The notes under the pieces: model-generated
Database searches by the model: none
The model's input: the letters and a program-made list of their open reading frames with translations, nothing else
Told to the model about the DNA's origin: nothing
NCBI RefSeq assembly: GCF_000003855.2
Contig: NW_003101675.1
Span: forward strand, 272,791-336,790
Length of the DNA stretch: 64,000 bases
From: Blastomyces gilchristii SLH14081
Taxonomy: Eukaryota > Ascomycota > Eurotiomycetes > Onygenales > Ajellomycetaceae
Reading direction: 5' to 3'
Program-made: the position numbers and the translations under genes
Part shown: positions 24,480-37,800 of the stretch, one piece after another
Layout of the letters: each line of letters opens with the position of its first letter
Position numbering within the stretch: position 1 is the first letter of the stretch

Positions 24480-25510
24480 AAGCAAACCTCTCTAGAGTAG
24501 TATAAATATCCCAGATCTATTCATGAAATCTCATCTTCTTTTTCCTTTTTCTGTAACAGCTCTCATTCTTATAAACTGTGAGTATTCTCATTCATCTGTG
24601 AAGTATTTTCACTTAGATGACAGAGAGAGAGTGTTCCTGACAATGTCTGTGTATTAATTCAAGAACTTCTCAAGAATAAAAATTTTTTCAATTTCAACAT
24701 CTTCACAAACAATGTCTGGCTGCTGCTGAGCTTCTTGTGAGTGTCTCTGCAACTTCTCCAGTCACTTTTTATCAGCTGATGAAGCAGGGGCGCCGCCGCC
24801 CACAACTGTGCCTCCATCCCTCTCAGCCCTGCCACTGCACCCGATCTTCAGGCCAGTGGCTCACCCCATTCCTCCCCCAGGCCAGTCCCTGGCTTCAAGC
24901 AGCACAGTCCCCCTCTTTACTGTAAGTCTTCTCATAAGTAATTTCTTACAGACTCTAGCTGACAGTTCTTGCAAAGCTCCTGATGTTGTCAGTGTCTTCT
25001 GCAGTCTTACAGGCCTATGATCATCTCCTCTCTGCTCACACAATCTCTGACCAGGTATATGCAAATATGTCTAGGTTCTCTATCAATGATCCTCGCGCCG
25101 CGGTGCATTTCTGCAATTTCATTGTCAATGAGAGATGAGTCCCTGAGTACCTGTAAAATCTGAGTAGTCAAGGCAATGTGAATGTCATGAATTTGTGACA
25201 GAAGTTGATCTGGGCAGATGAGCTCTCTCTTTGCATCTTCATTGTTTTCAGGCTGAATACTTCAGCACAACTGAGAGAGCAGACACAGCTTTGTGAGAGA
25301 TATCTGATCACACATGCAGATGGCCAGTCTTCAAGGCTCTGCTGCAACTGTACACACTCTGGTATTCAGCTTCTCTGAAGTCTGTGCATTTCTGATAATC
25401 TTTATATCAAATGCAATAATTGTCTGTACTGCAGGCATGATGCTCTCTGCTTCTTTGAAGAGAGAAATTGATAGTTGTGAGAGAATTGAGTGTCACAGAT
25501 ATTGATGATG
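24480..25510 (+). other. GC-rich island and antisense open frames inside element C
   Basis: Between the integrase end and the 3' LTR of C lies a stretch unlike the rest of the element. A GC-rich core at about 24,784-24,925 is full of CC and CG. On the plus strand a TATA-like GTATAAATATCCC (about 24,501) precedes an ATG at 24,712 in ACAAACAATGTC context. The frame has an early TGA and then reads a Pro-rich stretch, PPPTTVPPSLSALPLHPIFR. Other plus-strand frames continue to 25,505. I recognise no family. It may be an extra antisense gene of the element, a captured fragment, or chance. Confidence 0.4.
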
Positions 25511-25899
25511 TGAGTGTGAGTTTTCTTTATTTTTTCTTTATTAATCTCTAAATTGCATTCACAGTCCTGTTTATTTTCTTGTTTTTTAGCTTTAATGAGA
25601 ACATGTTTTCTTCTTTCCTTGCATACACTGTAGACTGTTCATCTCAGTAGAAACTCATTATCTTGTAGACTAGGGTTTACAAATGACAGTGTTAATGTCT
25701 TTATCACAATCAGGTTCTTAGTGAAGACTGTGTCATTCTGGCTTATCAGAATTTACAGTATGAAAGTCATGTCTCAGCTTCTGCAGATATCTTATCTGCT
25801 TGAATGATTTCTAAGTGAACTCATTCATCTTGTCAGAATACTCTTATCACTGAACCTTGAATCAGAGCTCATGATCTCACTTCTCTGAGTTAACAATCT

Positions 25900-28800
25900 C
25901 TTTGATCTGATATTCTCTTTCACTCTCTAGTGCTTCACAGACAGAGTGATGAGTCACAGAGTTCTCTTCTGAGAATTTCTTATATTTACAGAGTAAAGAG
26001 ACATGAAAAACATTGTATATCTATAACTCAGATAACAGTTTCAATCTGTAGAACTGTGAGCTAACTTTCTTCATAATCTTACAAGACTCTGTCTGCAAGA
26101 GATTCAGCTTCTTACTAGATCTCTATATGATGATGTTTTCTAGACTTAGTCAGACTCTATCATCTTTCTTGAAACTCTTCATAATATGCTTGAAGTCATA
26201 GTATCTCTTCTAATACTCTTGAGCCTTTCTCAAGAATTTGCAGACTTTCTCCCAGATCTTCTGAATTCTCTCAGCCTGTTTATGAGCATCATCACACTCT
26301 ATAGTGTACTCTTGCGGGTTCATCAAGATCATCTGTGAATAAGTCTCAGTGAGCATCTCAAAGAGGGTTTTACCTGTGCTGACATGCTTTGAGTTGTTAT
26401 ATACAAACTCTGTAAGTAATAACTAATGCACTCAGTCATTCTGATTGTAATTGACAAAGTATTACAGATACTGTTTCAATATACTCATCAGATGTTCTAT
26501 CTAATCATCTGTCTGTTGATAAAAAGCTGTGCTTAGATCTTGTGAGATCTTCAGTATAGTCATCAGATCAGATCAGAACTCTTCTGTGAAGATTAATTCT
26601 CTGTCTGAGATAATGTTCACAGACAACTCATGCAATCAGATCACATTGCAGATGAAGATATGAGTCAAATTCTTTGACTTCAAGTTCTTACAGATGAATA
26701 TAAAGTGTGTCATCTTAATGAAGCAATTCACTATTATCAGCACACTGTCAAAGCAGGCATCATATATGTTCTTGCTTTCAGAGAGGCTCACAAGAGCATT
26801 CATTTCTAGCTGTTCCCAAGATTTCTGCAGAATGAATAGAGGAGTAAGTTCTTCATATGATCTGAACTACACTATCTGCAAACCCTGACAAACAGCACAA
26901 GAATTCACTATCTTCTTCATAAGTTCTCATATCTTCAGTCAGAAGTATTTCCTTACAAGCAGCTCATGAGTTCTAGTGTCTGTAAAATGACTCACTAGAG
27001 AAGAGTTATAATGCCTTTTGATGAGTTCTATGTGTAGAAACTCATTCACAGGCACATAAATCTGACTCTCTCTTCACAAGAGGTCATTTAAGTCTCTTCA
27101 ACTCTTTATTTCTGCAGAATTGATTCCTGCTGTAAGCAGTTTCTGAATATACTGAGCATATTCATTCTCCAGTTGCAGTTCAGACAATCTGAATAGAAGA
27201 TCTTATGAAGACTTATACTCTGTTTCTTCTTACATCAGGTCTTTCACAGTGCTTCTTAAAGCCTGCAAACTCTTCAGATTATAGATACTCTCTTCAAGAA
27301 TTCTTACAGAGATTCTCAGAGTGTTGACTCTCAGTGTTGTAGAGAGTAGTTATACAGGCTTCTTCTCTTTCTCTCTCCTCTTCTCTCACAGGGAATTGAG
27401 AGACTCTTCAGTCAATCTCTTTGTAATACTCAGTCTGAGCATCTCACAAAGCTTTTCTGTCTTCTCTAGTCTCTCTGTGTCTGTCATCCTGGTCTTCTTA
27501 ACATAGTCTGATCTGTGAGAGAGTTCATTCACTGAGTTCTTAGTTCTCTTGATATGTTCTATCTTGAATCAGAACTCACTCAGTCTCTGAGCTCAGTGAA
27601 CCTGCTGCTGTGAGAGTTTCTTGATTGAAGTAAACTGTTATAAGCTGTCATGATCAGTTCTAACAGTAATCACTGTCATGAGGCTCTCAAAGTAGTGATA
27701 TCAGTGATAAAAGAATTTCACTATTATGAGAAGCTTCTGATCATGAATGCTATAGTTGATCTCTACAGATTGCATCTTCTATGAGAAAAAGGCCACTGAA
27801 ACTCAGTTCTCATTTGACTGTAGTTGTGAGACTATTCCTGAAATTACAAAGAAGAAGACATCTGTCTTCAATCTGATTAAGAGCAAGAGATCAAAGTGAA
27901 ACAGCATCACTGTGTCTGTAAATATCTGTTTCAATCTTACAAAGACTCTGTGAGCTTCTGAGATAAGAAAGTTCTCACAGTTCTCTCTTCTCAACAATCT
28001 TTTCATTCTCTGTTCACAGAATGACTTCTTCTTGTTTTCATTCTTCAGCATGTCTGTAAGGGTCAAGAAGATTCTCATGAATGCAAAGATAAACTGTCTA
28101 TAGAAATTCACAAAGCTCAGAAAGATCTGAATCTCATGAATACTAGTTAGCTCTGATCATGATAGAATAGTCTCAATCTGTGAAGATTTCATCTGAATAT
28201 CATTCACAGTGATTACATATTCTAGGAAATTAATTCAGTGAGCACTGAAGTTGCACTTCACAAGCTTAATATACAGTTCTGCCTCATCTAAGATCTTCAA
28301 CATACTTCACACATGCTCAGTGTGTTCTTCCTTCTTCATGAAGTACATCATCACATCATTCAGATATATTATCATGAAGACATTCAGATATGCATGAAGT
28401 GTTTTATTAATGAAAGACTGGAATGCTACAGGGGCATTAGTCAGATCAAAAGACATCACTAGATATTCAAACAATCTCAGTGCAGTTCTAAAGACAGTCT
28501 TTCATTCATTCTCAGATCATATTCACAGCTGTGCATATGCATTGATCACATTCAGTTGTGTGAATATGACAGCTTCTGTGAGACAGTTGATCACATTCTC
28601 AATCAGAGACAGGGAGTAGCAGCTCTTTGTTATCTTAGAGTTCAGATTATGATAGTCTACACACAATCTGAGATCTTCATTCTTCTTCTTCATGAATATC
28701 ACAGAGGCTCCCACAGAGGCCTGTGAAGATTGAATAAAGTCATTCTTCAGATTCTTCTTCACATAGGTCTGCAAGACCTCTGTCTTGTGATGAGAGAGCT

Positions 28801-30600
28801 TATAGATTGATTCTCAGAAGAGTTTCTGTCCTTCTATCAAATCTATTATCAGATTCTCCTTGCAGTGAGAAGAAAGCTCAGCTGTCTTAGCTGAACTGAA
28901 CACCTCTGTGAGATCTCAGTATTTCTCTGATATCTGAAGCTCAGTTTTCATAATCATGAGATTCTCAGACACTTACAAAGTCATCACATAGATGAGCTTG
29001 TCTCCTCTAATCAACTCTGCAGTATCAACTGCTTCTATCTTTATGAGTGAATCTGTTAACACTGATCAGAAGTATAAACCTGACTTGTGAACAGCTATGT
29101 GCAGATTGTGTCTTTGAAGTCATGCAAGTCTCAAATACATGTCATCTGTGATGTCTGTGATAATCACAGTTTCTGCAAATCTTCTCCAGATTTCAGAGAG
29201 ATCTTGCAATTCAAAGATGACTCTTATGAGTCTCTCAGCTCTCAGGTCTGAGTTCTCATACTCTGCTTGTTGCAAGAGCAGGTTCTCAGTCTTCATCTTT
29301 CAGCTCATTCACTCTGTGAGCTTTAGAAACATCACAGTGACCTGGGATCCTGAGTTCATCAATGCTTTCCATGCTTGCAGAGCAGCAGCATCACAGTGTG
29401 ATCTCTCTCTGTGAGTAAGCATTTTCATTGAGAGAGCAACAGATTCAGATGTCAGCTTCAAGACTCTTAAGAAGGCTGTTACTGACTCTGTTCACAACTT
29501 CTCAAATTCCTATTTTGATTTATTCAGACAGTTTGCACAGAGATATTCTGATTTAGAACAGATAAAGTAGAGTCTCTTTTTCTTGACCTCTCTATTGTGC
29601 ACTCTGTTCACAGAAGCTTGTAAAACTCTCTCTCTCTGCTCAGCAGTCAGATGTGAATCTCTCTGTGTCTTGTCATCTTTTTCTGACAAATCTGTTCTCT
29701 GTTGTTCTGGCCCTCACAGGGCCAGTCAATGATTCACTCTCTGCAGGTCTGTGACTCTCACAGTGATTCATAAGCAATGAATGAGAGTCATCAGTTTCTT
29801 CAGAGTCAAGAACTTAGAGCCTTGCTCAATGAGCTTGTTCTGCATGCCTTTATCCAGTCTCTTTGTGAATATCATTATTCAGGTCTTGTTTCAGGGCCCT
29901 GTTTCCACAGACTCTAATTCATGCCACAATTCTATGAAGTGCTGTGAGTAGTCTTCATCAGATTTCTTACCTCTTTTTCTAATATTGATGATCACAGCTC
30001 AGGTGTTCTCTGTTCAGCTTGTGAAGTCTCTCAACTTATTCTCTAGATAGGTCTTGAGAACAGATCATCAGAATCTCTCATAATCATTTTCTAGATAATT
30101 CAGTCAGTCCTTGACTTCAGTGTAATAGAGGCCTGTCATTATGTAGATGACAGCTTCTTCATCTTTCATGTCACACAGCTGGGCTTGTAAGTCAATTTCA
30201 AATACAAACTTGCAAAAGCTTTTATAGATTGTGATTCAATAGATGGCCTTAAGTGGTCACAGCTTGAGAAAGTTTCTTTTCAGTTTGTGAGTGTCTCTGA
30301 AGATCATGTCTAGAGACTCAGTTCAAGAGTGTTTGCAGGCAGTAAGCATTTCTTGTAGAAAAATAACTTGATTCTACAGAAGATGCTCAAGAATGTTCTT
30401 CACTGAGATTGATTCATTTGTGAGTTCAGAGGGTTCCCCTGTCACAGATGCAGAGAATGGTGTTCTGTGAGTGATTGATAAGTCCTCTGGGACTTCTTTC
30501 ATGAGGATTATTCATGATTCAGGTGGCTGCTCCTGAGTGCCTGCAGTAGGGTTTGCAGGGGTTGAAGCATATAAGTTTCTAGTTCTTTCAGTTATAACAG
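25900..30600 (-). pseudogene. gypsy C gag-pol (decayed)
   Basis: Minus strand, interrupted by many TGA codons. The gag-like region lies at about 30.6-29.4 kb with a possible degenerate zinc knuckle near 29,560. The RT spans about 28,774-28,260: the LRLCVDYHNLN block, then YLNDVMMYFMKKEEHTEHV, where the catalytic YxDD reads Y-L-N-D. RNase H follows at about 28,110-27,800. The integrase C-terminal part reads EFVYNNSKHVSTGKTLFEML at about 26,430-26,350. Order and motifs are those of Ty3/gypsy with a C-terminal extension. Not functional as it stands. Confidence 0.85.
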
Positions 30601-30627
30601 GCAGTTGCTGACTGACTGAGCTTGAAA

Positions 30628-30883
30628 TGTAAGAATAAGTGCTCGCAGCGATTATTCAGGTGTTTGCAGCTTGGCATGATATATACTGTTAACTACTAGA
30701 AGTGTTCACAGTAGAAAGATAAATGTAGAGATTAAGTGTATAATAGCATTCAAGCTGAGTTGTGAATAGTATTCACGAACTCCAGTCTATATAGTTGTGT
30801 GTAGCCAAGGGCTGCTAGCCCTATTGGTTACACGAGAGATAGGAATAGAGGTAAAGGATCCGCGAGGAGCGGGATTTCTTACA
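30628..30883 (-). repeat. LTR of element C (right, 5' LTR)
   Basis: 256 bp, same length as the left copy, TGTAAGAA...TTCTTACA ends, followed at once by the ACAGC target duplication. Confidence 0.95.
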
Positions 30884-31560
30884 ACAGCAGTGTCACTGAG
30901 TCATGAAAGCATCACTCTTATTATCACATCTTCTTCTTCTTCTTCTTCTACTTCTCTTGCAGCTGCAGTGATAGTCACTATATCTTACAGTGAGATGTCA
31001 TTTCTTCTGCTGATCAGTTCATCTGTGTTCAGTTCTTTCTCTGCTTCTCTCACTGTCATTGCAATACTGTCTCTCTTCTCAGTCAATACAGTGATGTATG
31101 ACCCTGTGTGATCATTCAGAGAGAAATCTGAGAAGAGCTTGATTCTGAGAACAGTGGCTTCAAGAAGCTCAATCTGTAGTTTCTCTCTCACAGCATACTC
31201 AAGCTCTGCTTGAAATGCTGCTGAGTTGAGTCTGCAGAATCTCATAATTTCTTTATCTTCTTTCTGTGAGAAGACTCTGATACAGTCTCTGATCAGCACT
31301 GCTACTTATCTGCACTGTGCTAAGCAGCTGAAGAAGAGAAGAATTTTATATACTTACTTCTTCTCTCACTTCTGTTATTTCTGTTGTATCTATAACAATG
31401 ACTTCTGTCTCTCTGTAAGTATTATTTCACAGAAAGATGTTATATCAGTTCTGATAAGAAGCTCAGATACTCAAGTAGTACAGAGTGAGAGTCTCAGAGC
31501 TTTAAGTGTTAATAGATTCTATCAAGACTGAGAAGGTTTCTCTTACTCATCTGTAAAAGA
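30884..31560 (-). other. element B sequence beyond integrase with unassigned open frame
   Basis: After C, element B resumes. The minus strand has a 104-residue open stretch (31299-30985) containing KLQIELLEATVLRIKLFSDF, followed by a Glu-rich run from a (TTC)n microsatellite (about 30,930-30,950). I recognise no domain. It lies between the B integrase and its 3' LTR, where gypsy elements usually have little coding sequence. Confidence 0.3.
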
Positions 31561-31899
31561 AGATGAAAGTATGAATTTCTGAGATAAAAAAACATCTCAG
31601 AATAACTGATCTTAAGAAGAAATTAGTCAGTGTCACTATTGAAAGTACTGCAGAGACTAATCACTGATTGAAGAGAATCTCACTTCAATTAAAGCAGATA
31701 ACTGAGATACTTTATAAATTAATAAGTTAATACTTTAAGTATCTCTTATACTCTTCTATAGCATGCTTTTCTATGACACTGTAGTACTAACTTCTCAGCA
31801 GACAAAGATATCAGTGTCAGAGACTTCAATGATAAAGAATAAGTTTGATAAGAATGTAATTATTAGTGAGTAGACTCTGATTTCTCTTTTTACTTTTTC

Positions 31900-34800
31900 A
31901 GTGAGCTGTAGCTCTATTAGAATAGCAGCAGCTCACAGATTAATAATATTAATCTTTATTAATTTCAAATATCTCTTTCTTTTCTTAACTGCTTCAGGAA
32001 TTTTACACTTGTGTAGTCTTATTAAACTTCTAAAAATTCTTTGAAAGAAAATAGAAGAAGAGTGCTACAGAGCTTATAAGATATCAGCTCATTATTATAA
32101 GATTATCTCTAAAAACTCTTTGAGAAAAAATAAGAAGTTTTAAGCAGTATTTCTTATCTAATATCTCTGATATATAACAGAACAGTCTCTACTAGCTATC
32201 TCATAGCTTAGAATCTCTTTCTCAGCATTTTTCAAATACTTAAGCAGTTCTCATGAATTCTCTGATAATAAATAATCTTTTCATTTAGTGAGATATTGAA
32301 GCTAGCTATAATACATTCACTTATTCAATATTTTCTTCATAAGATATTCAGTATCACTCTCAATCTTAATATTATTCAGCTAAGACAGCTCTGCTTCAGA
32401 GTATTACTTATAGAGCTTTAAATAGAAAATGTAAAAAACAGAATGAATTGATTTCAATTCTGAGAATAATTTTAACTTATATATCTGCTTATTCATCACT
32501 CTTGTTACTGAGAAAGATTCTAGTCATCACTTACTGAGCTTCTTACACAGTCTTATTATCTTGATATTCTTTGTTAAAAGTAGCACTTGATTCTCTATTA
32601 AGAACTTCATTGAAAGATGTTTTCAATTATAGTATTTCATCTACTGCTTTTAAGCACAGTAGATGCTTTTCATCATCTTCTTATGAATTTTATTCAAAAG
32701 TTTTAATCTCACTTTTACTTCTGATACTGAGAGATACTCTGTTCTCTATATCTGTTTAACATTCTGACTGTCTATTTCTCTCTTTGAAATATTGTTCACA
32801 ATGTTACTAAGTAACAAAGAATTGTATTTATAATAAGTATAGAAAGAAGATATCTTTAAGATTGTATTCTTTACATTATTATATATGAATTCAGCAGTTA
32901 GAAGATGTTTGAGTTAATCATTCTGATAATATAAATAGAACACTTAAAAATGCTGTTCTAGTATCTGATTCTGATGTTCAGTCTGATCATCTATCTGCAG
33001 ATGAAATACAGTGCTGAAAAGATGTCTTATTATAAAATGATAATAAAAAGTCAATCAGTATTTACTGATGAAGAGGAATTCTCAATCTGTTATCAATGAT
33101 TTCAGAGCACTGTGATTATAAATGATGATATTTAAAAACAGGTCAGTCAATTCAGAGACTTTAATCTTTTTATAAGTAGAGATATATCTAGTTATCTTCA
33201 TAAAGTAGTCAACAATGATTAAAATTGAGTTATATTCTTTGACTCTTATTGACTTCAGCAGATTAACTATGAAATTCATTGATAAATTCTATTATAAGCT
33301 CTTTGAAACAGGCAGTGATATCAACTTACTGTATTACTTATACTGCAGAATCTTTATTCTTTAACAGATATTATAAGTCTTAATATACTCTTTAACATCT
33401 GTCTGTAGCTTCTCTTAAATATATTTATATTTTAGAAGCTTCTCAGTCTTCTCTAATCTGAAGTGTCTCATATGAGAATTATTATAATAAATTCTCAATA
33501 ACTTCTGATACACTGCTCTACTACAAGAGATAAAGACTGAATCATTCAGCAGTAGAAGTTTATATTCTTCTAGTTATCAGTGACTTGATTTCTTAGCAGT
33601 ATTATCCTACTCAGAGTCTGTCTCTTCTAAGTTTAAACTAAATTCTTTCTTCTTCAACTTCTGAATTCAAGCTGCAGTAGAGATATCTCTCTTCTATAAC
33701 TTATTAATAAATTTCAAAAGTAGTCAGATTGAAAGATTGTAGACTGTTTTATTCTTTATCAATTCAATAATTATAAGATATAATATGAGAAGCTCATGAT
33801 CTTCAGTGTCAATTCTCTGCAGAGATCTGAGTTTTCTTTTATCTTCTATACTGAGTCACATAGCTGTCTTATCAGTGCTGTTTCTGAGCTTCAGAGAATC
33901 TTAATTCTCTGCAGCCAGCTTCTTCTACAGTAATGATAGAGATTCTTTTATAGAATTCTTCTTCATATCAATGATATTATAATCAGATTATCTAGATAAT
34001 ATATCAGTGAGATTAAGCTGATCTGAATAGTATTGAATATAGAAATCATACTCTGAAAGCAGCTTCACTCACCTGGCTTGATATTCTGTTAAGCTCTTTG
34101 TTATCAAGAAGTAACACAGATTTACATGATTAGTGAGAACTTGCACTGAGTACTTACTACTCTGAAAATAATGTCATCAGATCTTAAAGAATTTAATAAT
34201 TACTAATATCTTCTAATTATAAGTATTATACCTTCTCTGTATAAGTAATAACTTCTTGAAGAAGAAGGTCACTGATCTTTATTCACAGTGTCTTATAGAC
34301 TCTGTAAAAAAGTCTTCTTTCACAGACAATTTATTATCTGTATTCTCAGAGATGATTATTCTCTGATTCTTTTAATATTGAAAGATCTCTGATATCAACT
34401 GTGAAAAGATTCTACAGATCTCATTCTCAGATGTATCAGTCTCATACTGACTGAGTAAATCAGAGTTAAAGTAATTCAGTATTATAACATCTGTAAAAGC
34501 TTGTTTCAATTCTATAAACATCTATACAGTGTCTTGAGTGAGAATAAATAGTTCTATTTTTCTATCTTTTATACTTCTTTTTAACAGATCTGTAAGAAGG
34601 GCAGTAATCTATGAATATATATAGATGAATTATCTGTAGAAATTTACAAATTCTAGAAATATCTGCATCTTGCAGTATATTCACAGCACTGATCAGTTTT
34701 TAATAATAATGACTCAGCTTCTGTTCATTGAAATGCTGTTCATCTTAATAATATAATCTAAGAAATCAATCTCCTGCATGTAGAATGAGTATTTTTCAGT

Positions 34801-37800
34801 GTTTGTATAGAGTTAATATTGTCTCAAGTGACTCAATACTTCTTAAACATGAGTATCATGTTCTTTCTCTGATTTCAAGAAGATTAGAATATCATTCAGA
34901 TATACTATGCAGAAGACATTGACAAGGTCTTACAGCATCTCATTTATATAGATCTGAAAGATGACTGAAGTATTACAAAGATTAAAAGATAAAACAAGAT
35001 ATTTAAAATTACTGTACTTGATATAAAAAGCTGTTTTTAAAATGTTATCTTCATTAACTCTGATTCTATAATAGATATCTTATATATCAATCTTTGAGAA
35101 CATCTTTACTTCAGATAATCAATTGATCATCTTATCAATTAATGATAATAAATAGCAATTCTTAACTGTCATCTTATTAAGGCCTCTGTAGTCTATGCAT
35201 AGATGTAGTCTATCATTCTTCTTAGATATAAAGAGTATAGACATCTCTACTGAACTCTTTGATAAGTATATTCAGTTCTTTGATTATACTTCTTCAAGAT
35301 ATTTGCACAGAATATTCAATTTCTTTACAGATAAGTTGTAAAGAGATCTGTATAATACTGTTATACTATCTTCAAGACAAATCTTATATTGTATCTTGAT
35401 ATCAGAAAACTTCACTACTTCTCTTTTTAAAAAGATATTCTTATAATCTGTAAAGAGATATTGTGTACATTTATCTTCAATAACAGATACTGCTACTAAT
35501 CTTACAGTAAGAGTGATAACTTCTTCATCTGTTCTCAAGTCTCAATCATCTGCTATACAGTATATTGACTCTATCTTTTTCTCAAGATTCTTCTGATGAA
35601 ACTCTTCAGATTTCTCCTATGAGACAGTTATATATAGCCTGTATTACATCAGTAGCTGATTATGAAGTTCAAGTTTGATGGAATAATCAAGGGAATTTCA
35701 TTGAACTCTTTCAAAGTCTGTAAAACAGAGTCTTGAGAAGAATTCTGAAAGCATTCAAATCATCTCCTATTAAAGCAATGGAAATTGAAGCTTCAATTCC
35801 TCCTTCTGCTATTAGATTTGAAAAGGCCTGTATGAACTATGCTCTGAGAGTTATAAAGATGAGCTCAAATCATATAATCAGAGAAAGAGTCTCGTCTTCA
35901 TTTCCATCAATTAACTCTGGAAATGAACTGGATTGAAATAGATTTCTTGATTGGAATGAAAATGATTCTTCAAAGAAAATGCCTTCTCAACTTTACAGAC
36001 TATGCTCTCTGATTAAAAATCAATTTTCTTCTTTAAATGTTGAAAAAGTGGATCATGAGAAGTTATCTCCCTGGAGAGAAAAGCTTGAATCTCTTATAGA
36101 CTTACAAATAAGTGAACTATCAAAAGAGAAAGAATGTGAACAGCATTTAAAGAGAATTTCTACAATCAAGATAAAAGACTCTATTCTGATTTATTCAGAT
36201 GACTTAAAAAATGAGAATTTGAATAGATTAGGCACAGGCATTGCTTATACTGAAGATAATATCAATTTTATCTCAGATTTCTGGAATTTAGGCTGTAAAT
36301 CTGAAGTCTTTGATGCTGAACTATTTGCAATAGTGAACGCTTTCAAACTCATAGAAATAAAATCTCATAAAAGAGAAAATAGTTTGAAAGAGGCATGAAT
36401 ATTCTCTGATAGTCAAGCTGCTTTAAAAAGACTTAGAAATAGTCAGATTCATAATGATTAAATGAATCTTGAACTGATCTTAAACTCTGTTTTGAAAATT
36501 CAAAAGAGAAGAACATTAAAGCTGATAATTCATCTGCACTGAGTTCCTGCTCATATGAATATTCATGGCAATGAATTGACTGATTCAGCTGCAAAAAAGG
36601 ATGCAGAATTAAGCAGATCTATTCAAAAAGTTGTGTCCTGGTCTTTTATAAAGAGAAAAATAAAAGAATCTTGTTTAGACAAGTGGAATGAAAGCTGGCA
36701 GAAACAAAAGAAGAGTATACATTATTCAAGATTTGAAACAAAACCCAAGTGGAAATCTTGTTCAATTAAATGTAAAAAGAAAATATTCTCATCTATAATA
36801 CAGCTGAAACTAGGACATGACTATTTCAAATCTTATATACAAAGATTTGATGATAGATTTGACTCAATAGAATGCTCATCCTGCAATGCAAATGAGAATC
36901 CTGAGCATATTGTAATGCACTGTGCGTTATACAATAGTCTCAGAGTCAGATTGAAAGAGAAGTATGATCTAAATCAATTAAATATGAGATTCTTATTCTC
37001 AACTGAGACAGGAATTAAATATTTAATAGACTTTCTATCAGAAACTCAAGCAGCTACAAGAAAATGACTAAATTCAGAATTATCTGAATATGAAGAGGAG
37101 GAAATCAATCAGATATAGTCTGTTAAAACAGCTATATACTATCTTTTAATAATTTGTTTTGTTACAGTCTTTCTTTACTTTATCTTTTCCTTTCAATTTC
37201 TTTCTGTCTATCTATTTAATGTGTCTATCTTTAAGACTGTGTTCTCTTTTCCTTTGTCATGATATTGTCAAATGATTTCAAAGTATCAGAAGATGTTAAA
37301 ACACTGCAATTTGTAAACAGTTTTTGTATTCTGGGCTGGAATTTTCTGATTTTGCATATCTGAAATTGATGAATGTATAATAGTTAACTTTACAGATATA
37401 GGAAAAACCCTGAGAACTAAAAGTTCTCAGGTAGATGTCATAGTCTCTGACTGCATACATCTATAATTGAAGAATAATAATAATAATAATCTTCAGATTT
37501 CTCTATTACTATCTCTTTATTAATGAGATGATATCATCACATCTAAGTGACTCAGTTAATGAGAGAATTATTTTCTCTTAGTTATAGAAGATCTAGAATA
37601 ATGTTCTCATCTATAATATTAACTGTATGAAGAAGCAGACTGCTTTTCTTAAAGATTTCTTCTAAGTCTGTGATTACACACTTTGCTTGAATTATGTCAA
37701 AACAGTGATATTTCATTTTATTGATAAATTTCATATAATCTGACAGGTCTATCTTCTTTCAACTCTTTATCAAAGAAAAGAAATAGAATATGAAGTTGAT

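Larger units (their letters stand above)
23641..30883 (-). mobile_element. Ty3/gypsy element C, full length
   Basis: 7,243 bp with two 256-bp LTRs (23641-23896 and 30628-30883). Each LTR is bounded by the inverted octamer TGTAAGAA...TTCTTACA, and the element by the duplication ACAGC (23636-23640 and 30884-30888). A purine tract AGAGAGAGAGAGATA abuts the left LTR on the minus strand, so that is the 3' LTR. The LTRs differ at about 18 positions, all transitions, no indels. Coding order right to left: gag-like, RT (LRLCVDYHNLN), RNase H, integrase. It is the least decayed large element here and interrupts element B. Confidence 0.95.

Noticed and set aside
37470..37490. (TAA)n/(TTA)n arrays as independent microsatellites
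   Set aside because: Each array marks a LINE or SINE 3' tail with TSD beyond it.
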